64,000 bases of DNA from Daucus carota subsp. sativus (lineage: Eukaryota; Streptophyta; Magnoliopsida; Apiales; Apiaceae), in NCBI RefSeq assembly GCF_001625215.2, contig NC_030383.2, positions 48,294,380 through 48,358,379 of the forward strand. Direction: 5' to 3'. Positions within the stretch are counted from its first letter, which is position 1, and every line of letters starts with the position of its first letter. Both the position numbers and the translations under genes were made by a program. Shown here in pieces: positions 38,554-51,100 of the stretch. The notes below the pieces were generated by a model that saw nothing but the letters and a program-made list of their open reading frames with translations, was not told the DNA's origin and made no database searches.

Positions 38554-39754
38554 TGATACTCTCAGTGTTTTGATGATCACACTGCCAGCAAGCTAATAGC
38601 ATAAAACTGGTGCTTGTTAGCGAGCTATCAAAGTTATATATGAATGTGCTAACAGCTTGACATGATTCAGTATTATGTTCACTGTCAGCAAGCTTACAGG
38701 TTATCATACAGGCTTATCAGCAAGCTTACAGCGTGAACAGAATAACAAATGGATAAGGATTGAAGTCAAAAAGCAAGGAGATTTATTAGGAATCGATTTG
38801 TAAGGACTTTAATATTTATATATGACTTATATAAATATTAGAGCTCAGTTTTAAATCAGAATTTCAAACAAAAACGATTTCCTAACTTATAGGAGTTTTT
38901 ATATCTTTCGATCTTATCTCTAAAACTACTCCTATCCTATTTCAAATTATGGTTTTATAAATACACGTTTACTGAGTTGTTTCAAACGTCTTTATGCTTT
39001 TACTCAGTAAAGATAACATTATTCAAACGTTCATTATTCAAGCAAATTAAACGTGAGGTTGTTGAACCAAGAACGTTGGATAGTTTGTTGAGTTATGACC
39101 GTTTGGAATGATGGTATATAAACTTGAGTGTGGTTTCCGTTTTGTGAAAACAAGAACACACTTCAAGCTTCTGAAATACAACACACTTTCATTGCAAAAT
39201 CTTACTTTGAGCTCTAGTGCTTATATTTGATTATATATCTATATTGAGTTCATAGTTTCAGTTGTATTACATTCATACATTGTATTGTTCAAAGTGTAAA
39301 GGTTTGTTGCTGTGTATCGAGCTTGTGAAACAAGGGAACAAGGGGACTAGTTAGCTAGAAGAGTATACTTGGGAAGTATAGGTCTTGGAGAGCTTTTGGT
39401 TCGTGGTTCAGGGGTTTCAGCAAGCTGATAACAGGAACAAGGGATAAAGGGAGTTATATTATTGAATCATTGTAATCGTTGACATTATTGATTAATAATA
39501 TAATCTCTTACCAGTTGGTAGGGGACCAGGACGTAGACCATTAGGGTTAGGGGTCGAACCTGGCTAAAATTCTCTGTGTTGCTAGCTTACTGATTATATC
39601 TGTTTTGCATTGCATCTGCATTGTTAGCTAGCTGACTGTTTACTCTGATAATTAACAGCAAGCTGTCTGTGACAGTATAAATATTCGGTAACATTAAAAA
39701 TCGGTCATATTAGCCATAACACCTATTCACCCCCCCTCTAGGTGTATAATTTCA
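38554..39754 (+). repeat. 3' LTR of the Copia element
   Basis: 1201 bp, equal in length to the 5' LTR. The only difference I find is AAATAAACG (5') against AAATACACG (3'), near 38964. Confidence 0.96.
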
Positions 39755-40306
39755 CATTGTAACATAGGGACCGGAGACGATTGCATATCTATTGGAGGCG
39801 GTTCTAAGAAGCTGAGAATCAATGACATTATTTGTGGCCCTGGTCATGGGATAAGTGTAGGGAGTTTAGGGAAGCATGGCGATTATGATGACGTCGATGA
39901 TGTTGAAATTATAGGTGCTGTGTTCACTGGCACGACGAATGGTGCTAGAATTAAGACATGGCAGGGCGGAAAAGGGTATGCTAGGAACATAAGGTTTGAG
40001 CATATACTCTGTCAGAATCGCGATAATCCTATAATTATTGATCAGTTTTATTGTGATCATGAAAAGTGCGAAGATCATGATTCGGCTGTGAAGGTGAGTG
40101 ATGTGAAATTTGTGAATGTGATGGGGACGTCGAAAAGAGAGACCGCGGTGAAGATAGAATGCAGCAAAACAGTGCCATGAGAAGACATAGTGTTGGATAC
40201 TATACACTTAAGATCGAGTCAAGAAAAGAAGAAGGCTACATCTTATTCGAGCAATGCAAAAGGGGAAGTACGAGGGGAAGTAGTTCCTAAAGTTTTCTTC
40301 AACTGA

Positions 40307-41584
40307 TCCATCTTTATATTGTTCTCAAATATGTGTAGGTAGGCTGAATTTTTTTTTTTTTTTTGTCAAAGTTAAATTTTGCATAGATTATGAGATTTTA
40401 GTTTACATTTTTAGATCAACATGTAATGTCACTTATATTTTCAAATTTTTATAATGGAAATTTTTTGTCCTATATATAGTTCTGATCTTAATCTTGTTAA
40501 GCATATACTTATATTTAGCTTTTGTCATAAGATTAAGGGTTCAAAAAGCCATCAAATATTTTTAAGAAATCGGAAAGTACAATATATCCAAGTCTTGCCT
40601 CTGCTGTAAATTGCTCCTGCCATGTCCAATGTGATCATGGGACCAGGGACAGAACTAGGATTCGTCAATAAACGTTGAAGACTTTTTGAGAACAGCCTAA
40701 ATTTGGACTTTCATATTATAATTTGAAGTTCATCAGGAATTAGAGTAGAAATCAGGACGTTCTGTTTCCACCACTAATTTGAGTATTGGACCTTACTATC
40801 TTTCATTGCCAAAGATAGAGGTTGGACCTTACTATCTTTCATTGCCAAAGATAGAGGTTTCAACATTCATCTTAATCACTCGTATCCGCGACCTGGTCCA
40901 ACAGTAAGTTCCGCCTGAGTCCATCTTACTTCTCTGCTTAAATCATTAAGAACCAATTATTTATTTTATACAGAGAGAGTGAACTAATAGTATCTCGAAG
41001 AGTCTCCTAGACTGCACAATAGCACGAATATACTGCCGGAGAAAATACAATCTGACCTTAAAATAAAATCCTCCAACAAGACGATGTGCAGCCTCATATG
41101 CAGGTAATATAGGAAAACATACTTGAACACAGATAAGAGAGGAAAGTAAACACATGCAACCAGAAGCAGCTAGGCCAAAGAGAACTCTACCTCTTGAAGT
41201 AAATATTTTTGAAATATAGGAGTGCAGTTGAATAGGTAGAAGATCTTATGCACTGACTTCTCCTCACCATTGATTGTTCCCTCAATGTAGCAATAGAATC
41301 GCCCTGCTAGTACAGACATTCATTACGACACTGAGGGAAATTGAGGAACAAGCTGTGGAGAGTGTACTAGCCCCTCCTCCTTCATGAAACAAGCTTCAAG
41401 TGTTGGAAGACTCTTGAGTACTATCTTTCAGTCAGTGCCATGTTTTTATAGACTGAATATAATCTCCACACTAACTCGGAAGTAGGGTCAGAGAGACCGA
41501 TACATAAGTAAACCCGATGCCCTTTTCAAATAATGGAGGTACTGTTTGTTTAGTCAAATGGGACTGATGGAGTACTAGATTGAA
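40307..41584. other. intergenic DNA after the polygalacturonase pseudogene
   Basis: No gene recognised. It contains a perfect 36-bp tandem duplication at 40786-40857 that begins TTGGACCTTACTATC. Confidence 0.5.
40786..40857. repeat. perfect 36-bp tandem duplication
   Basis: Two identical 36-bp units at 40786-40821 and 40822-40857, non-coding. Confidence 0.9.
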
Positions 41585-41614
41585 ACTAGTCGAGAAGCCG
41601 CGCGTTGCGGCGGC
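41585..41614 (-). mobile_element. Helitron-like 3' terminus
   Basis: On the minus strand a GC hairpin (GCCGCCGCAACGCGCGGC) is followed after seven bases by CTAGT and then T, the layout of a Helitron 3' end. The element would extend rightwards from 41585; I could not place its 5' TC end, so its length is unknown. Confidence 0.5.
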
Positions 41615-42449
41615 CTATAAAAATTATATTAATGATTCAATATTAATATTTGTAAAATAAAATAATTTTGTGGCTGTCCAAAAAGTATATTAATGTTTGA
41701 AAATTAATATTTGTAGGATAAAATAAATTTATATTATAAAAATCTTGATGTAATACCAATACTAATATATAAAATTGCAAAATTGGACTATAATTCGTAG
41801 TGAAAAAATGAACATACGTAATTAACAATTTAAAGCATGACGAATCTTAATTTTATTTGTTTTTTTTAAGTAATCATGTTCTTACATTGTCACATTCCTC
41901 CAATTTTTTTGAATTGACTGTGCACAAAAACATTTAACTTAAATCTGTAAGATAACAGTCTATACCTACCCTCTTAAAAGTTGCTTGAACGGAGCAAACA
42001 AATAATACATGAATAATTTTTTCCAATATGCAAAATAAATTATATAAAAATTAACAACAACAAACATGTCCGATGAACAAAACAAATATTATAAAAGAAT
42101 AACCAACAAACATACATCACTAATAGTTAATTTATTAATATCAACCACCAATATCATGTAAAGAATATATTCTTTTCCCGTGTTTGGATTTGTCAGACTC
42201 CAATATAACGGTCTATAACTACCTTTGGTTGCAACAACCTTTATTTTTTTAATACTATATAAACAGCTTTCACTTATCGTTGCAGAAGAACGACGCCTCC
42301 GAGTAGAATTCGAGCAAGTGAACTGAGAGAGAGGTAGGGTTGTGGTATTGAGAGAGAGAATATTGTGTTTAGATAATCCAAAACCCTACAATCTATAAGG
42401 GTATTTATAGGTGCAGAGAGACTTGTGTGCTACTTTTTCCCATAATTAA

Positions 42450-42752
42450 ATAATTTGAAACAAAATCAGATTAAAACTTTCAAGCTACTATATTCCATAA
42501 ATAATCTGTCTCTTCCGTAATTAAATAATCTGAAACAAAATCAGATTAAAATTTTCAAGTTACTATATTCCATAAATAATTTGAAACAAAATCAGATTAT
42601 GAAACTTGCTTCAAATACACCCGAAATTAAAAAAGTTTCTCCTTTGTATAAGTATATTGATTGATTTTATCAATTTTCATTATAGAAGAGAGTAGAATCT
42701 GCTAGACTCCAAAAAAAAAAAAATTACTTTAGAAGAGAGTAGAATCTGCTAT
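42450..42752. repeat. local direct repeats upstream of the DRM gene
   Basis: TGAAACAAAATCAGATTA occurs near 42456, 42531 and 42582, with surrounding sequence partly duplicated. A 22-bp unit starting TAGAAGAGAGTAGAATC is repeated at 42683 and 42730 around a poly-A stretch. Confidence 0.7.
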
Positions 42753-43082
42753 AATTGAACGAGTGTTGTGACTAATATCAAAGTGAACTCTCATTTCAAG
42801 AGCGTGAGACTCACGCACAATTTATCAACAAAAAATGAACGGACTTTGTTACCAAACACACTTGGAACACAACAACATATTACTGTCATGATTTTGTTAA
42901 TCCTACGTGGAGCGTGTGAAATTGAAATTAAACGAGGTCGCGCGTTTCATCTTCTTGCAACCTATTCTTCTCCCCACCAAACCAAAGCACAATACATATA
43001 ATTCTTTCTTTCCTTTTCTTGCTCAGCTTTGTTGGCACTGGAACTCTGTTTCTCACTCTACTCTCTCTCTATATCCTTATCT

Positions 43083-45116
43083 GTAAGTATATTTTCATTC
43101 TTGCATGCCCTTTTCTTTTCAAGATTGTTACTTAATTGTTACTTGTAATTTTAAAGCCCTAATCTTGATGTATGGGATTAGGGTTTTTTTTGTTTGTGGG
43201 ATCGATGCACATTTGTGATGGCTGTAGATCAAAGTTGTAGACTTGAACAAAATCTTGGCTTTATTTGAGAGGTGTTATATTCAATTTCTATGTATATTGG
43301 GTTGTTTTGGTTTATTATCTTGAAATTTGGAAATTCGGTGATTTGAGCTGTTAATTTGGTACTTAGAGTCGATGATTTCGTTTGTGTTGTATTTGGTGTG
43401 TTGGGTTGTGTAAAGTTTGATTCTTGAGGGATATGATGAACAGTTGACACATTGAATGAATTAGGTTAAAAAAATTGGGCTGATTTTTGGTGGTTTTGTT
43501 GAACCGAGATTTGTACCTTTTTGAGCTATGTTAAAATCCATACTAAAAAATTTTCGGATTTTATTTTCTTTGACCCTAGAAATTACTTCAGAAACCAGTT
43601 TCCTAATTTTAGGTCTTGTGACTGTTTTTGCTGAAACAGCCTCTATTACTTCCAGACCTCATTAAAATATGGAAACCTGTTAAATTGGGTTAATTTTTCC
43701 AAAATGCAGTTCACAATTACGTCATCACCAACATGCCCTGATGATTTTTGGTATGTTACACATTATTAATTACACTAAATGTGTAAGGACACTGAGAAGG
43801 GAGGGGAGGGGGGGGGGGGGGGATTGAAAACCATGAACTTTGGCTATCAGGAGGTTGGAAGCAGTAGTGCCTACTGCCCCTGTAAATCTGTAATCAACTA
43901 GTCTATATGCTTGAAACAATACTCACATACAACAGTTATGCTATTAAGCTATTTAGTTAATCACATATCTAGATACAACAATTCATAAATTCAAAGATTT
44001 GATGCTCATGGTTTCATGATTATACAATAATCGACTATGAATTTAAAGTAAGCAAGTAAAGTCAAAGATATAAGCACCCAGGTAAGCAAGTATGAGTATC
44101 GCCTATCTATCGATGGAACAACTAGGGTACAAATCAATTAAGGACTTACCTTAGCGATTTTATTAGCCGATTAGGGATGTGAGATGCTCAGAATCTCAGA
44201 CTGTGATTTGTTTAGAGACTCACAATATCTATGTATGTATGATTATATATATAACTATTAATGTGTATAATATTATCTAATTTAATATTAATTCGTTTAG
44301 TAAATTCAGTTATTCAGTTAGGCGTGGTTAAAAACCAAATTACCGAATAATTGAAATTCGAAAATATCCTTACCGAAAATGGAACCAACTGAAGTTTGAA
44401 GTATTGTTAACCTAACTGAATTTTTTCCTTGGTTAATCAGTTTGGTTTTCGGTTAATTAAAACCGTTTGCACACCCCTAGGAAGCAGCCTTGCCACTAGG
44501 CTAGTGGCCACTAATGATTGCTCCACTAAAGGTTTTAGTCATATGTTATAATCAGTATTATGTTACAAAATAATGACTCATGTATTCCTTTTCACTTTTG
44601 AATTCTAAATTAGTATTTTATATGCCGCCTAATGGTTCATTTCCCCGAGTTTAATTTATTATTTTGAATTGCGAAAGAAATAATTTTGAAATTTTCCGAG
44701 TTATCTCTATGCAAACTAGTGTGGAGTTTGATTAGAAACTATCATATTATGCAGATCCTTATTTTTTTTTTCTTTAGGCTATGTTTGTTGCATGGACTAA
44801 AATCTTACTATTTATGCTTTGTACTCATTCTGTCGCATTCGATTCTTTGAAATAATCTCATGTACCAGTTTAGAGCACTTTCTAGTTCATTTTAGGGAAT
44901 TTTGTAGGACCACTTCTCACCAAGTTTTATAACATGGTAGAAGAAAAACTCATGGAAATATATTTTATAGGAAATACTCTTCATAATTTAGAGTAAATAG
45001 GCTTATATGCCGGGATTGTAGGTAGGATAGCCATATACTAAAATATTAGATGGCATGTCTACAACAAGAAAGAAGTGTCATTAACATGTTTTGATCTCTT
45101 TTTTTTTTTTTCACAG
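43083..45116 (+). other. probable 5'-leader intron of the DRM gene
   Basis: Donor GTAAGTAT at 43083, preceded by a CT-rich leader. Acceptor TTTTTTTTTTCACAG ends at 45116. The intron contains a run of 15 G (43808-43822) and, near 44330-44480, an AT-rich piece whose right end (CACACCCCTA) looks like a hAT remnant. Confidence 0.65.
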
Positions 45117-45163
45117 CTTGAAACATCTGCGAAGATTACCTTCAACCAACAGATTACTTAACA

Positions 45164-48100
45164 ATGGTATTCCGATTCAAAATATATGATATCTTTTTGC
45201 ATGAGTCTTCCTTAATTGATTATTTATATATTGCATCTGTGAAATTGTCAATCTTTTAGAAAGGAGTATTTCACACCTGATACTTCTAACTCCCGTTGGT
45301 GTGATTTGGTTACCATAGGATGGGAATGCTTCAAATGATGAGAGTTGCAACATTGATTGGGATACAGATGATGAAAGGGAAATTGGAAACTTCCCCCCAT
45401 CTTCAAGCTCCAGTTTTTCAGTTCCTAATGGAGATGTCAATGCTGGCAGTGGTGAGGTAAATGTAATGATATTAAACAAGTTGAAGTAACATTTTGAATC
45501 TTCTGTCAAAATTTAAAAGCAATTCAATGGCTACATTGTTGTGAAATGGATCCGGCATCTTTATGTTATTTTTCATTCTTCTTCGTTATCTATCTTAAGG
45601 CTGTCCACTGAGACTTTTAATGTATTTAGAACCCATCTGTTTTTAAAGACTTTCTTTTGTATTAGAATGTGCTTGGCTTTAATTGTGTGCTGTGTACATT
45701 TTTAAACATTACAATCATACATGCAGTTCTCATTGTTATACTTGCCCAACCCCTCTATCCTGTCAGTATAGTTCAGCTGTATACATCAACTCCACTGCTA
45801 GTTTTTGTTATACAGTAGAACCCCTCTAAAAGTGATATCATTGGGGCCGGAAAAATTTATCACTTTAAAAAGGTTATCATATTAGAGGGGTTTATTTATT
45901 CATATTGATCATTATCTGGGACCGAGACTTTTTATCAGTATAGAGAGGTTATCACTTTAGAGAGTATTAATTTGAAGGAGTTCTATTGTATCTGGCTACC
46001 TGCATTATCAATTCAAAAACCCTTTCCGACTTTTAAGATGAGCTTTAATATTTATAACAGTATGTCAGACATGAGACATCTGCATAGAGGACCATCTGAA
46101 AGTTGGATATAAAACAAGATATTTCCCTGCCACATTAAAAAAATAATATTTAAGTGGTTTATTTCATCTCTTCCCATTCCATCAAATGAAGTTGAGAGTG
46201 ATAACTGAAAATGTACTGAACTGGCTATAATTGCCCTTTTTTGTGTTGAAGGCTGTACTTCGTAAGAGTAATCTATGTTAGCTTTTAGTTCCTGTCTTTC
46301 ACATTTCACTGGGCATCATATATTTGAGTTGACAGACTAGATTTCCATGATTATATAGATTTATTTTTTTTTGTTTGACAAAATGATTATTTAGATTACT
46401 TGCACTACTTTTTGATTTTTTCTGTCAACAACTTTGCCTTTTATCTATGTTGTGCATGTATACGAATACATTTATCAAATTATCTCGACTGACCACCAAG
46501 TACATCTTTTGCATGTCAGGGATGTTCTTCTGCAGGTTCTGCCAAATATAGGTTGATCCATGACATGAAGTTTCCTGAAGAATTGGTCATTAAAGCAATT
46601 GAGCAAAACGGTATTTGCATTGTTTACCACAATTAAGTAATATGTTTAATTCAGTGGAGCCTCTTTTGCCCTTTATTTTTGTCCCCTTTATTGGACACTA
46701 TCATCTCTAGTCAGACTTAAAAACTATGTTCTCTTGGCAAAGAAGTGGGAAAGAAACCATTGATCCAATGCCTGTCAATTGTTAACTCCCTGAAGCTTCT
46801 TTCAACACCTTTATCTTCTACTTGTGCAGGAGAAACAGAGGATTTTGAATCGATATTAGAAACTGTTCTTGTGCTGCAGGTTAGTCTTTCCTTTTGGATT
46901 GTTTTTTATTAGATTTTACTAGATGTACTGGATAATTGCAGTGTGGTTCAAAATATATATCATATTCAATAAAGTCTTTAAGCCTACATATGATTGTCAT
47001 CTGATGTATATACTAGGTGTTTTCTCAATAATCTTAAAACTTATTTCCTTCAGGCTAACTATTCGCCTGTAATTGTGCTAATACTAAGACAATGGGATTA
47101 CGATGATCTGTTTTTAACTTATTTTAGCCATTTTAAAGTTAATACCCTAGAGAGGTTTTATGTAACTTAACTTCTCATCTAGTTTGTTGGTCAAGTAACT
47201 GCAAAACAGTGCGGTAATAACTTATTGACACACCCTCGCAACTTAACTTTTCATCTAGATTACAAGTGGACTCGATGTAAGAATACTCTTGCACTTAAGC
47301 TACACAATCTGGAGATCAATGTGTAATGTATAGGACATGTGATCGAAATTAGAAGTTTACATCTATGCTGTTAGCAGACCATAAATAATTTTTATATCAA
47401 TATGAATATTGCATAAATATATAATTACATCATCAACAAACCAATTGCTAAGTGTGCCAACTTTGAGTACGCAGGCTTGGACTACATACCTATACTCCTT
47501 TGTTGGGTAATAGTGAGGCCTGAATTTATTTCCAAGTGCATATAAGCTAACGTTTTTCTACATTTATACACGTAGGTCTGGCATTTATATTTGTAGTATC
47601 TTGCAGGCTCTTGAAAATTCTCCTGAGCCACAACAAGTTGTCGATTCTGATCAGTGCTCTTCAGCATACGATGATGGCTTCTTGGATGGTCTCTCAGATT
47701 CAGATAGCTGGTGTGCAAGTGAGATAGCTGTAAGTAATATTAAATTCAAATACTGAGTGGTACATTCTGTTGCAGCTTATATCTAGCAAATTTATCAGCA
47801 ATTATTGGGTACCACACTTGAACAATTTTGGCAAAAGAAAATTTTCTTAAAATATTTGATTTTATATCTTTTCTGACTTGCATATGCTGGTATTCCAGCC
47901 TTCATATAGATAGACAAATATATCTAGACTCTTCCTAGAGTTCATCGTAAATTAAATCCATGAATAATATTGGAGACTCTTGGTTTCATACATTGAACAT
48001 GAGTTGAGGACCAGAACATTCTGGACACTTAGTTTGTGGGACTTGCAATTTTTAACTATGGTTAGAAGTTTTAAAATAGTTTGCGTTTTACCTTTCCTCT

Positions 48101-51100
48101 CTGCACAACCCTGTTGTCCAGACGTGCTTGAAATTTTGTAATCAGTTTCGCTTTAATCAACCAAAATGTTATCAAATATCACAAAAATATGGTCCTGGAC
48201 CATGTATATAAATAAATGTTTGTGGTGGTATCATTGTATCTTTGGTATTGTATTAATTTACTGTTTGTTATTCATAAACATGTTGATCTCCATTTGTTGG
48301 ATCCATGTTTCTGTCGTGGGTGCCACCTAATCATGAATTCAGAATATAGCACAATAGAGTCCATATTGATTAGGAAAATACAAAATTTTATAGTGGTTGT
48401 AGATGTTTGTAGTTGTGCTTCTGTAGCCAGTTCTTACCAGTTGATATGAGGGTTGGAAGTCTACCTGATTCCTATGCATTGTAAAAATGTGCTTTTGATT
48501 TTATTTTTTATAATTATTGACACCTACCATTGCAAAATACTGGAGTTGCACTCTCGTGCTATCCTCATCTATATGCTACTTGGTCAACTTAATATCATTC
48601 TTAAAATGTTCTCTGACTTCCATTTTTGGGGTATATATAATGTGACTGAGAGACATAAGAGAGATTTACGGTTATTGATTAACAGGACTGTAATTATCTT
48701 TTAACAAATGAAGTTGAACATGAATGTGCTTATTGTGATTATTGTGCTATCATTTATACAAGTTTTTCATTTTAAATTCTGTTGCAGGATACTACAAATT
48801 CTTCATCATTGGACGACAAAAGAGTATTGGCCTTGACAAATATGGAATACTCGATCGAAGAAGCCTTAATAGCCATTGACAGATGTGGTGTGTAATGTTC
48901 GTTCTTCTGCATCTTAGTTTTCGCATTGTCTAAAGTGTTTATTGCGTCCAGATTTTCTTTTACTAGTGTAAGAGCTACTGTTTTATGATGCATCATCTTG
49001 ATGAAGGCATTTGTTTGTTATATACCCTTTGTTGATCCAGTTATATATCAGGTTATCATTTTAATTTGGTTGTTATGTTTTAGATAAAAACATGTTTAAT
49101 TTTCTTGTTAAAGTTGGTAACAGTTGAATCTAGTTATCCTGTATTGAATTAGGTATGTTGAGACTTGAGAGTAGAAGAGATGTACTCTCTAGGTTAGCAG
49201 AATTATAAGGAGGTAACTTCTAGCTGTTTCAAATTTGTGAAATGATTCGTTTCAGAAAAAATTAATTGCCCGAGTCCATTTGTCTTTTTGATGAACTAGT
49301 GATAGACTTCGGACTGCAAACAAGCTGACTAGGTTGCATATTATTGTTATTTGATAAAGCGTGATGATGTATGATTTCCTGTGGAGTGACGACATGTGTA
49401 TTCTGGTTAAGTCTTGGGCATGTAAATATACCTCTTCACAGGTGTTCAACCCCCATCCGAAGTTAGGGATGGCAGTTTTACCCAACCCGATGGATACCCG
49501 ACCCGTTCCGACCCGATTGGATCTACCCGAACCCGATTTTTTTGGATTTGGATCTTATTTTTAGACCCGAAAAAGTTTGGATCTAGATCTGGATCTCAGG
49601 TATTCCGAACCGAGACCCGACCCGAAAACCGAAACCCGAGTTAAACCCGATCCGAACTCGAAACCCGATAAAAACCTGATACAAATATTATATGTATATA
49701 TATGTTATATGTTAACGTAAAGTATATATATTGAAATATTATGAATTAATTAGGTATGAATATTAACATTTTACTTAATTTTATATGCGCAATACATAAT
49801 TTATATTCATTTCATCAATATTTTATTTTTCTAAATTATTGTGCATTTAAAAATCTAAATATAATAATAATAAAATATAAATGATAAGTTGAATAATTGT
49901 ATACAATGAAGTTAACATGTTTCACGTGTTTATTGTACTAAATGAAATCTGTAAATCCCTTTTTTAAATTTCTAAATTTTAAAAAAAATCAATCATCATA
50001 TTTTTCTATAGATATATTATTTTTGATTTTTATTTAATTTTATTTTTTAAGTATCCGAATTAGACCCGGACCCGAACCGAAACCCGAAAAAACCTGAGGG
50101 ATCGGATCTTCATTTTCCGGACCCGGACCCGACCCGACCCGAAATATAATGGATCGGGTCTGGATCTCAAGAAACCCGACCCGATCCGACCCGTTGCCAT
50201 CCCTATCCGAAGTCAATATAGACTTGTGCTATGTTAATTTTTCTTTTGCTTGCTGTTCCATTTTTTACAAAGTTAAAGCAGCAAGCTTTGTTTTGTACTT
50301 TTGTGTCTTTCACTGAAGCTCGATTTTCTTTATTACAGGTCCTGAGGCTTCAATTGCCGAACTAACAGATTTTATAACTGCTGCTCAAATGGCAAAGACA
50401 GATGATACCTTTTTTAGGGAGCTGCCAGATGAGAGCAAGGTGCTTGAAATTAAGGGATTACTTGTTTTATAGTTTGTATATTGTTTGTTAAATCATGATG
50501 TTAAAGATTATCGTGTGTTTTTTTTTTTTGACAACGGCAGAAGCACTTGGAGAGAAAGAGGAAGCTTTATGAGTTGGAACTGCTGAAAAAGAAAAAAAGG
50601 GGAAGAGGGGCTTATGATGCTGCTGAAGACAATGATACTATCCGTCTTCCGATACCAATGGTTGGCTTTGGACTGCCTACAGCAGAAGGGAGTTTAGTAA
50701 TTCATAGAAACCTTCCAGAGGCAGCAATTGGACCACCATACTTCTACTACGAGAATGTAGCTCTGGCTCCAAAAGGAGTCTGGGACACCATTTCTCGCTT
50801 TCTCTATGATGTCCAACCAGAATTTGTTGATTCGAAACATCTATGTGCTGCTGCAAGGAAAAGAGGTTATGTCCATAACCTGCCTATTGACAACAGATTT
50901 ATGCTTGTGCCACTTCCTCCACGGACTATACACGATGCTTTGCCTATGACAAAGAGATGGTGGCCTGCATGGGATACCCGGACAAAGTTAAACTGTTTGC
51001 AGACATGTATTGGGAGTGCTAGACTCACTGACAGAATCCGCAAAGCTCTTGAAAAGTATGAGGATGATCCACCTGAGAGTGTGCAGAAGTATGTCATTGA

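Larger units (their letters stand above)
29749..39754 (+). mobile_element. complete Copia-superfamily LTR retrotransposon (10,006 bp)
   Basis: Flanked by the 5-bp target duplication CATTG (29744-29748 and 39755-39759). It has two 1201-bp LTRs starting TGATACTC and ending TTTCA, with one difference seen by eye. A primer-binding site, gag, protease-integrase-RT-RNase H order (Copia), an extra ORF after pol and a polypurine tract are all present. The Gag with zinc knuckle and coiled coil, together with a third ORF, resembles the SIRE-like lineage; that lineage call is inference. It lies inside a polygalacturonase pseudogene. Confidence 0.96.
29115..40306 (+). pseudogene. polygalacturonase (GH28) pseudogene split by a Copia element
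   Basis: A second GH28 gene, seen as 29115-29748 and 39755-40306. It has a signal peptide, the mature-domain start VLSYGAIGDGLKDDT, NTDG, GTGDDC, GPGHG and RIKT. Three lesions are visible: a one-base loss in the A-run near 29604-29609 (frame resumes as DNPKMHIVLNGV), a 10-kb Copia insertion within the codons just before GTGDDC, and TGA at 40178-40180 where the family has a conserved Cys after the VP. Beyond that stop, homologous sequence continues to the expected terminus (GEVVPKVFFN) at 40306. It has no introns, unlike the six-exon gene at 13797-15948. It is not a recent copy of that gene: the two proteins differ throughout. Confidence 0.9.

Noticed and set aside
44330..44490. Complete hAT element in the DRM leader intron
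   Set aside because: The right end looks like a hAT terminus, but the left end and an 8-bp duplication could not be matched.
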